Positions 23,992-31,596 of a stretch of 37,665 nucleotides of DNA are shown in pieces. Every line of letters begins with the position of its first letter. Position 1 is the stretch's first letter. The stretch is from Prevotellaceae bacterium. Its GTDB lineage: Bacteria; Bacteroidota; Bacteroidia; Bacteroidales; UBA932. The stretch spans positions 1 through 37,665 of the forward strand of contig JAISDB010000148.1 of the NCBI GenBank assembly GCA_031265155.1, written 5' to 3'. A program made the position numbers and the translations under genes. The notes under the pieces are model-generated. The model worked only from the letters and a program-made list of their open reading frames with translations. It had not been told where the DNA came from and searched no databases.

Positions 23992-25299
23992 ATGAAAAAC
24001 ATAATATACAAAAGTCTTTTTGCATGGCTCGCGATTGTAAGCGCATCGGTGATTTGCCTTACATCGTGCAAAGACGATGAAAATAACTTGAATACGCCAT
24101 TGAAAATTACAGCAGTTTATTTGGAAGATTCACAATCTTCGGTACCCGACAGGCTCGTGGAATATGCCCGTCTGGGACAGACCCTGCGCTTGGAAGGTTC
24201 CGGATTTAGCGGTTTGCAGAAAATATATATAAACGGACGTTCTACCTTTTTCAATACCGCACTGTTGACAGATGCCAACGTGTTTGTAAGCATTTCCGGC
24301 GAAACTCCGATATTGGATGCCGACCCTGATATAAGAAATACAATTATTCTTGAAAAAAACGGAACTCAATACACATATCCGTTTGAAATTCGGCTGGCTG
24401 CGCCTTCAATTACTGGCGTTTCGCACACGATGCCTCAAGCAGGCGAAGAAATTACCGTTTACGGTACAGGCTTGCAGGGAATAGACAGGGTAATATTCCC
24501 CGGCGATGTTGCAGTAACGGGCGGGATAATATCCGACAATGTGGATGGTAAGTACTGTATTGTTACGGTGCCTGCCGGAATTTCCGACGATGGCGGCTCT
24601 TTGTTTATCGAAGGTATTAACGGCGGAGCATATTCTCCTGCTTATTTTAATTTCAAACGTGGGCTGTTTCACAATTTCGATAATGTAAATAACTATTCGT
24701 GGTCGTCGGGTATTGATGATGCAGGAACGCCTTTGACAGATATAATTCCTGCGTTGGGAAGTCAGCCGAAATCACAGGGCGGATACCAGTGTTTCAATTT
24801 TAGCGGAGCAACCATTGCCGCCAACGCCGATAAACGCTACTGGACTAACTCTGCCGACTGGCCTGCTGCAATGTTGAATGTGATACCCGGGAATACCGCT
24901 GCCGGTATGGCTGCAGTACAAATGGACATTTATGTCGAAGGAAACTGGAATTCGGGAGTTATTCGTATGGTAATGGCTGATGGTTCGGGTACCGACAGAT
25001 ATTGCATGCTTTATCGTCCGTGGTACAGAAACGGAGCTGTCGTGCCGTTCGAAAATCCGGGCTGCTGGTACACTATTACGCTTCCGTTCAGCGACAGCGA
25101 CGATTATTCCGGAAAAACTTTTGTCGATGTTGTTGCTTCGATGTCAAATGCAAGCTATAAGCAGTCGGGACCATGGTTTCATAATACAGGAATAACTGAT
25201 GTTTTTGAACCTGAAGCAACAGATGTAAAAGTTTATTTTGATAATTTGCGCGTAGTGCCGCTGGATACGCCTGTTTATGATGAATTTGGGGATGAATAA
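23992..25299 (+). CDS. Surface glycan-binding lipoprotein (SGBP-B type)
   Basis: A 435-residue lipoprotein in the third position of the locus, where SusE/SusF-like or SGBP proteins sit. The lipobox is VICLTSC (Cys26), and KDDEN after it fits the Bacteroidota surface export signal. Two IPT/TIG-like Ig domains follow (GQTLRLEGSGFSGLQKIYING near 62-82 and GEEITVYGTGLQGIDRVIFPG near 150). From about 225 the C-terminal domain, with FDNVNNYSWSSG and aromatic-rich SADWPAAML and GPWFHNTGITD, resembles the SGBP-B carbohydrate-binding domain first described for xyloglucan. It would hold xylan at the surface for the GH10 enzyme encoded next. Confidence 0.88.
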   Translation: MKNIIYKSLFAWLAIVSASVICLTSCKDDENNLNTPLKITAVYLEDSQSSVPDRLVEYARLGQTLRLEGSGFSGLQKIYINGRSTFFNTALLTDANVFVSISGETPILDADPDIRNTIILEKNGTQYTYPFEIRLAAPSITGVSHTMPQAGEEITVYGTGLQGIDRVIFPGDVAVTGGIISDNVDGKYCIVTVPAGISDDGGSLFIEGINGGAYSPAYFNFKRGLFHNFDNVNNYSWSSGIDDAGTPLTDIIPALGSQPKSQGGYQCFNFSGATIAANADKRYWTNSADWPAAMLNVIPGNTAAGMAAVQMDIYVEGNWNSGVIRMVMADGSGTDRYCMLYRPWYRNGAVVPFENPGCWYTITLPFSDSDDYSGKTFVDVVASMSNASYKQSGPWFHNTGITDVFEPEATDVKVYFDNLRVVPLDTPVYDEFGDE

Positions 25300-25329
25300 A
25301 ATAATGTATAAAATTTTAAGATTAACAAT

Positions 25330-27504
25330 ATGAAATATTTTAAATTTATTTTCCCTGCAATATTACTTGCAGGAAGTTTATTTTCGTGCAATGATGTTGA
25401 CGAATTTAAATATGGCGATGGAAGGACTCCTCTAACCGATATAAAAGACATTCCGCTTTCATTTGACGAAAAACTTGGACTGTACGGAAATCTGACGGAA
25501 TATATTCCGTCGGGAATGTTATTGGGTTGCGGCATTGATATGGTTGATGGCTATATGAATAACGAAACATACCGCAATTTGACAAATGCAAATTTTAACG
25601 CCGTTACGGCAGGTTATCACATGAAGCACGGCGCTGTTGTAAGCAATACCGGTTCATTGAATTTTCAGACTGTTGATAATTTCGTTAACGCTTTGCCTGC
25701 AAATATTGATTTGTTCGGACATACGCTTGTATGGCATCAAAATCAGAACAAAACATATCTTAATCGGCTTACAGCTCCCGAAGTGATAGCTGCGCCGGGC
25801 GAAAATCTGCTGGATTTAAGCGCATTGGAAGATGGAACATTTACAGGCTGGGGCAGAAATAATGCATCGGGCATAACCTTATCAACAGGCGAAGGACGCA
25901 GTGGAGGAGATGCCGTACGTCTGGAAACGATCACCGGTGACAACGAGTGGGATACTCAACTTACTTCTCCCGAAATTCCCGCTGTAACAGGGCATACTTA
26001 TGAACTTTCGTTTTGGATAAGATCCGAAGCGTTTGGTCAGGGCAGAGTTTCGTTTGCAGGAATGACAAACAACTATCCGTGGGTAAACGGAGGAGCGTTG
26101 TTTGATACGGATGAAACATGGCAGGAAATAACTTACTCAGATTTGGAAGCGGCAGACGACGTTATAAAAATATCTTTCGATTTGGGAAAAACAGCAGGCG
26201 TATATTATATTGATATTAACTCAATAAGTGTAACAGATAAAGATGCGGAACCCGCCTACGTAAATCTGATTGCAAACGGTACTTTAGATGATAATTTGGA
26301 TGGATGGGCAAAATGGAATGGCGCAGACAACTGTATGACGCAAGCGGCAACAGCCGATTCATACGAAGGAACAGGCGCCCTGCAAGTAGAAAACGCTACG
26401 GCAGGCAACGAATGGGACACTCAGATACATGTAGATTTTACATCAGCGTTAGAGGAAGATAAGAATTATGAAGTTTCGTTTATGATAAAGTCGGATGCTG
26501 ATGCTACCATGAGATGCTCAACAGCGGGCGGAACGGCTCATTATCAAGGCACACAAAACACAGGCGCTTCGTGGACTAAAATAACATGGGAATTTGTCGG
26601 ACACGGCGACGAAACAGGATTGAATTTTGATCTTGGAAAAAGCGCTGCAACATATTACATTGATAACGTATTGGTAAGAGAAATTATTGATGGCGGAGGC
26701 GGAACAATTGTCATAGATAAAACATGGGAACAGAAAGTACAGATTATTGACGATGCAATGCGTAACTGGATTACCGAAATGGTAAATCATTATAAGAACC
26801 GTGTACACGACTGGGATGTCGTTAACGAACCAATGACCGAAGGCGGAAATGTTCGTCCGGGACAGGAAGTTACGGAAGCAGCCGATGAGTTCTATTGGCA
26901 ATATTATCTTGGCAACGACTATGCCGTTAAAGCATTTCAGTATGCGCGCGCAGTCTGCAATGCCGGCGATAAGCTGTTTATCAACGATTATAATCTCGAA
27001 TCGAATAACTCAAAGCTCGAAGGAATCATAAGTTATGTAAATTATATTGAGCAGCAGGGTCAAACGGTTGATGGCATTGGAACTCAGACTCATGCTTATA
27101 TACGAAATGCAGACGAATCTACAATAAACGAGATGAAAACAGGAATCGACAACATGTTCCAAAAATTAGCCGCTACCGGAAAACTTGTCAAAGTATCGGA
27201 ACTGGATATTCGAGTAGGTTCTACTTCTCCAAGTCCCGACCTGCTGCAGCTTCAATCGGATATGTACCGTTATGTGATTGAATCGTACGTAAGAAACGTA
27301 CCTCAGGCACAGCGTTACGGAATTACAATATGGGGAATAAGCGATGGCAACAACGGTTCGTGGCTCGAAGATGATGCTCCCTGCGTTTGGGATGGTAATT
27401 ATAACCGTAAACCTGCGTACATGGGCGTTGCAAACGGACTGGCAGGATACGATGTAAGCGCCGACTGGGACTACGGTTATATGACCGACTCGCAAAATCC
27501 GTAA
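25330..27504 (+). CDS. Endo-1,4-beta-xylanase, GH10 with two inserted CBMs, lipoprotein
   Basis: A 724-residue lipoprotein (GSLFSCND, Cys20) that cleaves the xylan backbone, probably at the cell surface. The catalytic barrel is split. Its first part (about 60-148) has LGCGIDMVDGY, FNAVTAGYHMKHG and FGHTLVWHQNQN. Two carbohydrate-binding modules of the CBM4/16-like type follow (about 157-302 and 310-452), each with NEWDTQ and a terminal YYIDN or YYIDI strand. The barrel then resumes: the acid/base Glu500 is in WDVVNEP, IGTQTHAYI follows, and the nucleophile Glu624 is in KVSELDIRV. This layout is known from Bacteroides ovatus and Prevotella Xyn10 enzymes. The usual ENxMK motif of the -2 subsite reads GYHMK. 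Confidence 0.96.
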   Translation: MKYFKFIFPAILLAGSLFSCNDVDEFKYGDGRTPLTDIKDIPLSFDEKLGLYGNLTEYIPSGMLLGCGIDMVDGYMNNETYRNLTNANFNAVTAGYHMKHGAVVSNTGSLNFQTVDNFVNALPANIDLFGHTLVWHQNQNKTYLNRLTAPEVIAAPGENLLDLSALEDGTFTGWGRNNASGITLSTGEGRSGGDAVRLETITGDNEWDTQLTSPEIPAVTGHTYELSFWIRSEAFGQGRVSFAGMTNNYPWVNGGALFDTDETWQEITYSDLEAADDVIKISFDLGKTAGVYYIDINSISVTDKDAEPAYVNLIANGTLDDNLDGWAKWNGADNCMTQAATADSYEGTGALQVENATAGNEWDTQIHVDFTSALEEDKNYEVSFMIKSDADATMRCSTAGGTAHYQGTQNTGASWTKITWEFVGHGDETGLNFDLGKSAATYYIDNVLVREIIDGGGGTIVIDKTWEQKVQIIDDAMRNWITEMVNHYKNRVHDWDVVNEPMTEGGNVRPGQEVTEAADEFYWQYYLGNDYAVKAFQYARAVCNAGDKLFINDYNLESNNSKLEGIISYVNYIEQQGQTVDGIGTQTHAYIRNADESTINEMKTGIDNMFQKLAATGKLVKVSELDIRVGSTSPSPDLLQLQSDMYRYVIESYVRNVPQAQRYGITIWGISDGNNGSWLEDDAPCVWDGNYNRKPAYMGVANGLAGYDVSADWDYGYMTDSQNP

Positions 27505-27540
27505 AAGTATTGGATTGAATCGGTAAAATTCGGTAATTTT

Positions 27541-27573
27541 GAGGAAAGTTGTCGCATTTCGACAACTTTCCTC
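27541..27573 (+). terminator. Hairpin downstream of the xylanase gene
   Basis: GAGGAAAGTTGTCG and CGACAACTTTCCTC form a perfect 14-bp stem with a 5-nt loop, 36 bp after the gene. No T-run follows on the plus strand, so it may protect the 3' end rather than terminate. Confidence 0.55.
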
Positions 27574-27643
27574 ATGTTTATAGGCATATTTAGTCGTTCC
27601 TTAAAAAGTATATTTTTCAGAGATAAAAGCGTATAAAGATGTT

Positions 27644-27683
27644 TTTTCTGTTACTTTTGCCTTGACGCAAAAGTAACAGAAAA
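27644..27683. repeat. 17-bp inverted repeat (hairpin)
   Basis: TTTTCTGTTACTTTTGC and its exact complement are separated by 6 nt (CTTGAC). Palindromes of this type, with GTTACTTTTG arms, recur in Bacteroidota genomes from what I recall. It could act as a bidirectional terminator. Confidence 0.8.
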
Positions 27684-27700
27684 GGAAAAAATTATTTATT

Positions 27701-27744
27701 TTGCAGGGTTTTATGCTTGTATTGATTAAAACCCTGCAATTTTT
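27701..27744 (+). terminator. Hairpin of module B
   Basis: TTGCAGGGTTTTA and TAAAACCCTGCAA form a perfect 13-bp stem with a 13-nt loop, followed by TTTTTG. It lies 12 bp before copy B of the 57-bp box, matching the place of the terminator at 16719-16747 before copy A. Confidence 0.65.
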
Positions 27745-27751
27745 GCATCTT

Positions 27752-27808
27752 ATTTTCATTCATAATTATTTATTAATAAATGTTTTGTAGCCTTTTTAAG
27801 GAACAACT
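27752..27808. repeat. 57-bp conserved box, copy B
   Basis: Ungapped counterpart of 16766-16822 (47 of 57 identical). On the minus strand it reads LFLKKATKHLLINNYE and a TGA at the same position as in copy A, but a TAG just upstream closes the frame, so no protein crosses this array. Confidence 0.8.
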
Positions 27809-27883
27809 ATTTATATTGAGTCTGATAAAAGATTACAGTTATAATTGTGGTTTATAAATTAAATCAACAGATCAGTCATTGGA

Positions 27884-28009
27884 TAGCTTAGTGACCTTTT
27901 ATAAATAACTCAGTAACCTTTTATAAATAGCTTAGTAACCTTTTGCAAATAGCTTAGTAACCTTTTATAAATAGCTCAGTAACCTTTCATAAGATAGCTT
28001 AGTATCGAC
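27884..28009. repeat. Tandem array of about 5.5 units of 22 bp
   Basis: Units of the form TAGCTTAGTAACCTTTTATAAA start at 27884, 27906, 27928, 27950 and 27972 (the last 23 bp), with a partial sixth at 27995. Units differ by one to three bases. There are no spacers, so it is not a CRISPR. The unit is not a multiple of three and carries stops, so it is noncoding. The stretch from 28010 to the ubiX stop shows nothing else. Confidence 0.9.
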
Positions 28010-28106
28010 TTGCCCTATAAATATGGTAAACGCATAATCGAATACTTACAAGTAAATGCTGCTTATTTTTGAAAATAATAATTTACGCTATGCCCTGACG
28101 ACATAA

Positions 28107-28679
28107 TTATTTTCCGTTCCATCGGTAGCTTTCGATATTTGCATTCGACAGGTTTAATGCCCGTTCAACAACAGTTTTTGCAATATCATCGACAGTTTGC
28201 GGCTTGCTGTAAAATGAAGGCGATGCGGGACAAACAATTCCGCCTGCAAGCGTTATTTGTTCCATGTTGCGAATATGTATCAGATTTAACGGCGCTTCAC
28301 GGGTAACTGCAATCAACTTTCTGCGTTCCTTAAGCATTACATCTGCAGTTCGTGAAACAAGATCACTGGCGCATCCGCTTGCAATGCGGGCAAGCATGCC
28401 CATCGAGCAGGGAATAACAATAAGAGCGCCGTAATCGGATGAACCGGAAGCAAAAGGAGCGAACAAATCGTCGTTTTCGTATATGTTAATATGTTTGTAC
28501 TTATTAATATTTTCACAGGTCTCGTAATCGAAAACCCGTTTGCCTGTCGGTGTAAATATTACGGCAATTTCATCAAACTGCGAATAGTGCGCATCAAGTA
28601 TGTCGAGCATGGTTTTTGCGTATATCTGTCCGCTTGCGCCTGTTATTCCTATTATTATTTTTTGTTTTTTCATCTTCAT
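28107..28679 (-). CDS. ubiX: Flavin prenyltransferase UbiX
   Basis: The enzyme joins dimethylallyl phosphate to FMN to make prenylated FMN, the cofactor of UbiD-type decarboxylases. The track start at 28820 crosses the promoter and the opposite gene. The real start is the ATG at 28679 (MKMKKQKIIIGITGASG) or 28673, giving 190 or 188 residues. Signatures are IGITGASGQIYAKTML, the FMN-binding PCSMGMLARIASG near 93-105, and REAPLNLIHIRNM with its phosphate contacts. Length is normal. It is divergent from the deformylase gene. No ubiD gene is in the window. Confidence 0.95.
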   Translation of the reverse strand: MKMKKQKIIIGITGASGQIYAKTMLDILDAHYSQFDEIAVIFTPTGKRVFDYETCENINKYKHINIYENDDLFAPFASGSSDYGALIVIPCSMGMLARIASGCASDLVSRTADVMLKERRKLIAVTREAPLNLIHIRNMEQITLAGGIVCPASPSFYSKPQTVDDIAKTVVERALNLSNANIESYRWNGK

Positions 28680-28692
28680 AAAATTATTTTTG

Positions 28693-28700
28693 CAAATGTA
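28693..28700 (-). promoter_or_regulatory. -7 promoter element of ubiX
   Basis: The minus strand reads TACATTTG, an exact TAnnTTTG match 14 bp before the ATG at 28679. The transcript would have only a very short leader. Confidence 0.6.
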
Positions 28701-28723
28701 TGTATTTATTGATAAATCATTTT

Positions 28724-28731
28724 TACTTTTG
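28724..28731 (+). promoter_or_regulatory. -7 promoter element of the deformylase-ygiQ operon
   Basis: TACTTTTG matches TAnnTTTG exactly, 17 bp before the ATG at 28748. It is 24 bp from the divergent ubiX element. Confidence 0.6.
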
Positions 28732-28747
28732 TGAAAAATATTGGACA

Positions 28748-29356
28748 ATGGAAAAGTTAAAAAAGCTGCTTTGCATTTGCATTGTATTTGCTTTTGCTGC
28801 CGGATGCACGAAATCAACATTATCGTTTACCGACAGCGAAATTGCAATTATAGATAAATACCATCAGCAAAAAATGAGACTGCTGATTTATGATGCTGCC
28901 GGCGATTCTCTGATTTTGCGGCAGCAAGCCAAAGAATTTTCAACAGCCGATTTGCAAAGCGATATTTTCAAAAACCTGAAAACGCAAATGCTGCTTACAG
29001 TTCAGGATACGGCAAATGCAGGCGTAGGCATTGCGGCTCCTCAAGTTGGAATTTCAAGACGTTTGATTGCCGTTCAGCGATTCGACAAGCCCGGCGAACC
29101 GTTTGAGTTTTATGCCAACGCTTATATTGCTTACTTTTCCGAAGATAAGCAGACAGGAGCCGAAGGCTGTTTGTCCATTCCGAATATCAGAGGCAATGTG
29201 GAGCGCTCGCAAACAGTAGTTGTAAAATATGCTGACATGGAAACGCTAAAGCCTTGCATCGACACCGTTTCGGGATTTACGGCGGTGATTTTTCAGCATG
29301 AGATCGACCATCTCGATGGCATTCTGTTCATTGACAAACTTCATCCGGATGCATGA
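28748..29356 (+). CDS. Peptide deformylase-family lipoprotein
   Basis: The ATG at 28748 gives 202 residues; the track start at 28700 lies in the promoter. The protein starts with a lipoprotein signal MEKLKKLLCICIVFAFAAGC (Cys20), so it should be exported, unlike ordinary deformylases that act on nascent chains in the cytoplasm. The three family motifs are intact: GVGIAAPQVG, EGCLSIP with the metal-binding Cys, and QHEIDHLDG with the HExxH zinc or iron site. It is therefore likely an active metallohydrolase in the periplasm with an unknown substrate. About 50 residues between signal and domain (FTDSEIAIIDKYHQQKMR) are extra. The stop overlaps the start of the YgiQ gene by 8 bp. Confidence 0.88.
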   Translation: MEKLKKLLCICIVFAFAAGCTKSTLSFTDSEIAIIDKYHQQKMRLLIYDAAGDSLILRQQAKEFSTADLQSDIFKNLKTQMLLTVQDTANAGVGIAAPQVGISRRLIAVQRFDKPGEPFEFYANAYIAYFSEDKQTGAEGCLSIPNIRGNVERSQTVVVKYADMETLKPCIDTVSGFTAVIFQHEIDHLDGILFIDKLHPDA

Positions 29357-31109
29357 TTTTTACGATAAACAGTTATGGTTGCCGACTTCAAAAAAAGAAA
29401 TTGACGATTTAGGATGGAAAGATATTGATATAATATTTTTCAGCGGAGACGCCTATGTCGATCATCCGGCTTTCGGTTCTGCTATTATAGCGCGTATTTG
29501 GCAAAGTATGGGATTCAAAGTTGCAATAGTTCCTCAGCCGAACTGGCGCGACGATTTGCGCGATTTCAAAAAGCTCGGCTGCCCGCGCCTGTTTTTTGCC
29601 GTTTCGGCAGGAAATATGGACAGTATGGTAAATCATTACACAGCCAATAAGCGCCTGCGAAGCAATGATGCCTACACGCCCGATAACAAATCGGGCTTTC
29701 GTCCCGATTATTCGGTAACGGTTTACACAAATATTCTGAAAAATCTTTATCCTTCGATACCTGTTATAATCGGAGGAATAGAAGCCTCGTTACGCCGGCT
29801 TACTCATTACGATTACTGGAAAAACGAGCTTATGCCGAGCATTCTTGTAGACAGCAAAGCCGATTTGCTGGTTTACGGAATGGGCGAAAAGGCGGCAAGG
29901 GAAATAGCCTTGCGAATTGTTGAAGGCGAAAAAACGGATATGCTTGCAAACATTCCTCAAACAGCGTATAAGACAAAAAATATTCCGGCAGACGAAAATA
30001 TTTTATATCTTAATTCTTACGAAGAATGCAGAAACGACAGGAAAAAATTTGCTGAAAATTTTCGCCTGACCGAAGAAGAAAGCAACGCGTTCTCGCCTCG
30101 CATGATAGTTGAACCTGTCGGCGATTACAATATAGTTATAAATCCTCCGTACGCTGCAATGACCGAAAATGAAATAGACGAAGTTTATGATTTGCAGTTT
30201 ACGCGAATGCCGCATCCGCGCTATAAAAATAAACGTATTCCGGCTTACGAAATGATTCGACATTCGGTAAGCATTCATCGCGGATGCTTTGGCGGATGCA
30301 GTTTCTGTACAATTTCGGCTCATCAGGGTAAATTTATAACAAACCGCAGCGAAACGTCAATCCTTAACGAGATAGCCCAAATCACTGAAATGTCGGATTT
30401 CAAAGGATACATAAGCGATATAGGCGGTCCGTCGGCAAACATGTACGATATGCGCGGAAAAAATATAAATATCTGCAGGAAATGCCGTCGAGCTTCGTGT
30501 TTATTTCCATCCGTATGCAGCAATCTCAACAACGATCACAGCAAGCTTACTGAAATTTATAAAAAGATACAGTCGTTGCCTGAAATAAAAAAAGCAACCA
30601 TAGGCAGCGGTATTCGATATGACCTGTTTATGAATGAAGATGGATTTTTTGATAAAAGCTGTGAAAAATATTTTAATCAGTTAGTGAAACATCATGTATC
30701 GGGACGGTTGAAAGTTGCGCCCGAACATACATCCGACAAGGTTTTGAAAGCCATACGCAAGCCATCGTTTGAACTGTTTAAAATGCTGAAAAATGAATTT
30801 GACAGGATAAACAGGGATGAAAAACTGAATCAGCAAATCATGCCGTATTTTATATCATGCCTGCCGCACTGTACTTTTGATGATATGAAAAAACTGTCGG
30901 CGGAAACAAAAAGCCTTCATCTTAAACTCGAACAGGTGCAGGCATTCACGCCAACTCCGATGACTCTGGCTTCTGCAATTTACTATACAGGCATTGACCC
31001 GTACACAGGAAAAAAAGTTTTTACAGCTCGAACAGCAGAGGAACGAAAAAAACAAACCGAACAATTTTTTTCGCACAGCGGTCGTGATAAATATACAACA
31101 GATAAATAA
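29349..31109 (+). CDS. YgiQ-family radical SAM protein
   Basis: The ATG at 29349 (MHDFYDKQLWLPTSKKEID) is the natural start (586 residues); the track start at 29298 lies within the deformylase gene. It has the family layout: an N-terminal domain with FFSGDAYVDHPAFG and GGIEASLRRLTHYDYW, then the radical SAM core with the cluster motif RGCFGGCSFCTISAHQGK. KGYISDIGGPSANMY and a second cysteine group CRKCRRASCLFPSVC follow. The family (UPF0313) has an unclear reaction. The lower length compared with some members reflects a short C-terminal end after the EQFFSHSGRDKY segment. Translation is coupled to the deformylase. Confidence 0.94.
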   Translation: MHDFYDKQLWLPTSKKEIDDLGWKDIDIIFFSGDAYVDHPAFGSAIIARIWQSMGFKVAIVPQPNWRDDLRDFKKLGCPRLFFAVSAGNMDSMVNHYTANKRLRSNDAYTPDNKSGFRPDYSVTVYTNILKNLYPSIPVIIGGIEASLRRLTHYDYWKNELMPSILVDSKADLLVYGMGEKAAREIALRIVEGEKTDMLANIPQTAYKTKNIPADENILYLNSYEECRNDRKKFAENFRLTEEESNAFSPRMIVEPVGDYNIVINPPYAAMTENEIDEVYDLQFTRMPHPRYKNKRIPAYEMIRHSVSIHRGCFGGCSFCTISAHQGKFITNRSETSILNEIAQITEMSDFKGYISDIGGPSANMYDMRGKNINICRKCRRASCLFPSVCSNLNNDHSKLTEIYKKIQSLPEIKKATIGSGIRYDLFMNEDGFFDKSCEKYFNQLVKHHVSGRLKVAPEHTSDKVLKAIRKPSFELFKMLKNEFDRINRDEKLNQQIMPYFISCLPHCTFDDMKKLSAETKSLHLKLEQVQAFTPTPMTLASAIYYTGIDPYTGKKVFTARTAEERKKQTEQFFSHSGRDKYTTDK

Positions 31110-31130
31110 ACGTTCATTTCGAGGAAATGG

Positions 31131-31165
31131 AAAAGAGGCTGTATGTATACACAACAACCTCTTTT
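31131..31165. terminator. Hairpin between convergent ygiQ and DUF3127 genes
   Basis: AAAAGAGG and CCTCTTTT form an 8-bp stem with a 19-nt loop and an A-run and T-run on the two sides, so it can work in both directions between the two gene ends. Confidence 0.5.
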
Positions 31166-31196
31166 CGCCATCATTAATATTAACACAAAAAACCTT

Positions 31197-31595
31197 TTAG
31201 AAAGGCAAATCATCTATTTCATCCGTTGAAATATCTATAAAATCACTAGATGTTGGAGTCGGAATATTATTAAAACCGTTAGCCGGCTGGGATATTGATG
31301 CCTGTTGCTGAATGGCATTTTCGTCCGAAAGCTGTACGCGCCATGCACGTATGGAAGTAAACCATCGTCCGTTGGCTTCGCGCGAGTCGATATTTACGCT
31401 TACCGTTATTTTATCTCCAAGCTTTATTTTATCAAGGTCGCTTATTTTCTCATTCCAAAACGATATGCAAATCTTTCGCGGATACTGTTCTACTGTTTCT
31501 ATTATTACATCCTGTATTTTCCATGCTCCGCGAGCGCCTTCGCCCGATTTGATATCCAATTTCTGTATAAGTATGCCTGCAATGTCGAGAGCCAT
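31197..31595 (-). CDS. DUF3127 protein with SSB-like acidic tail
   Basis: A 132-residue protein matching DUF3127 (OB-fold-like): ALDIAGILIQKLDIKSGEGARGAWKIQDVIIET, QYPRKICISFWNEK and WFTSIRAWRV. A low-complexity linker (QQQASISQPANGFNNIPTPTS) joins this to the acidic end STDEIDDLPF. The shape is that of a single-stranded DNA-binding protein: OB-fold, disordered linker, and an acidic tip ending in Pro-Phe that in SSB recruits partner proteins. The function is not established. It starts 1 bp after the FKBP gene stop on the same strand and is probably cotranscribed. It ends near a bidirectional hairpin. Confidence 0.85.
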   Translation of the reverse strand: MALDIAGILIQKLDIKSGEGARGAWKIQDVIIETVEQYPRKICISFWNEKISDLDKIKLGDKITVSVNIDSREANGRWFTSIRAWRVQLSDENAIQQQASISQPANGFNNIPTPTSSDFIDISTDEIDDLPF

Positions 31596-31596
31596 T

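Larger units (their letters stand above)
27591..27809. repeat. Segment of about 219 bp bounded by 18-bp inverted repeats
   Basis: TAGTCGTTCCTTAAAAAG at 27591-27608 is the inverse of CTTTTTAAGGAACAACTA at 27792-27809, with one mismatch. Between them lie two perfect hairpins and most of copy B of the 57-bp box. The layout is like a small non-autonomous element, but no clear target duplication is seen. Confidence 0.5.

Noticed and set aside
27884-28009. Possible CRISPR array
   Set aside because: Contiguous 22-bp units without spacers; a simple tandem repeat.
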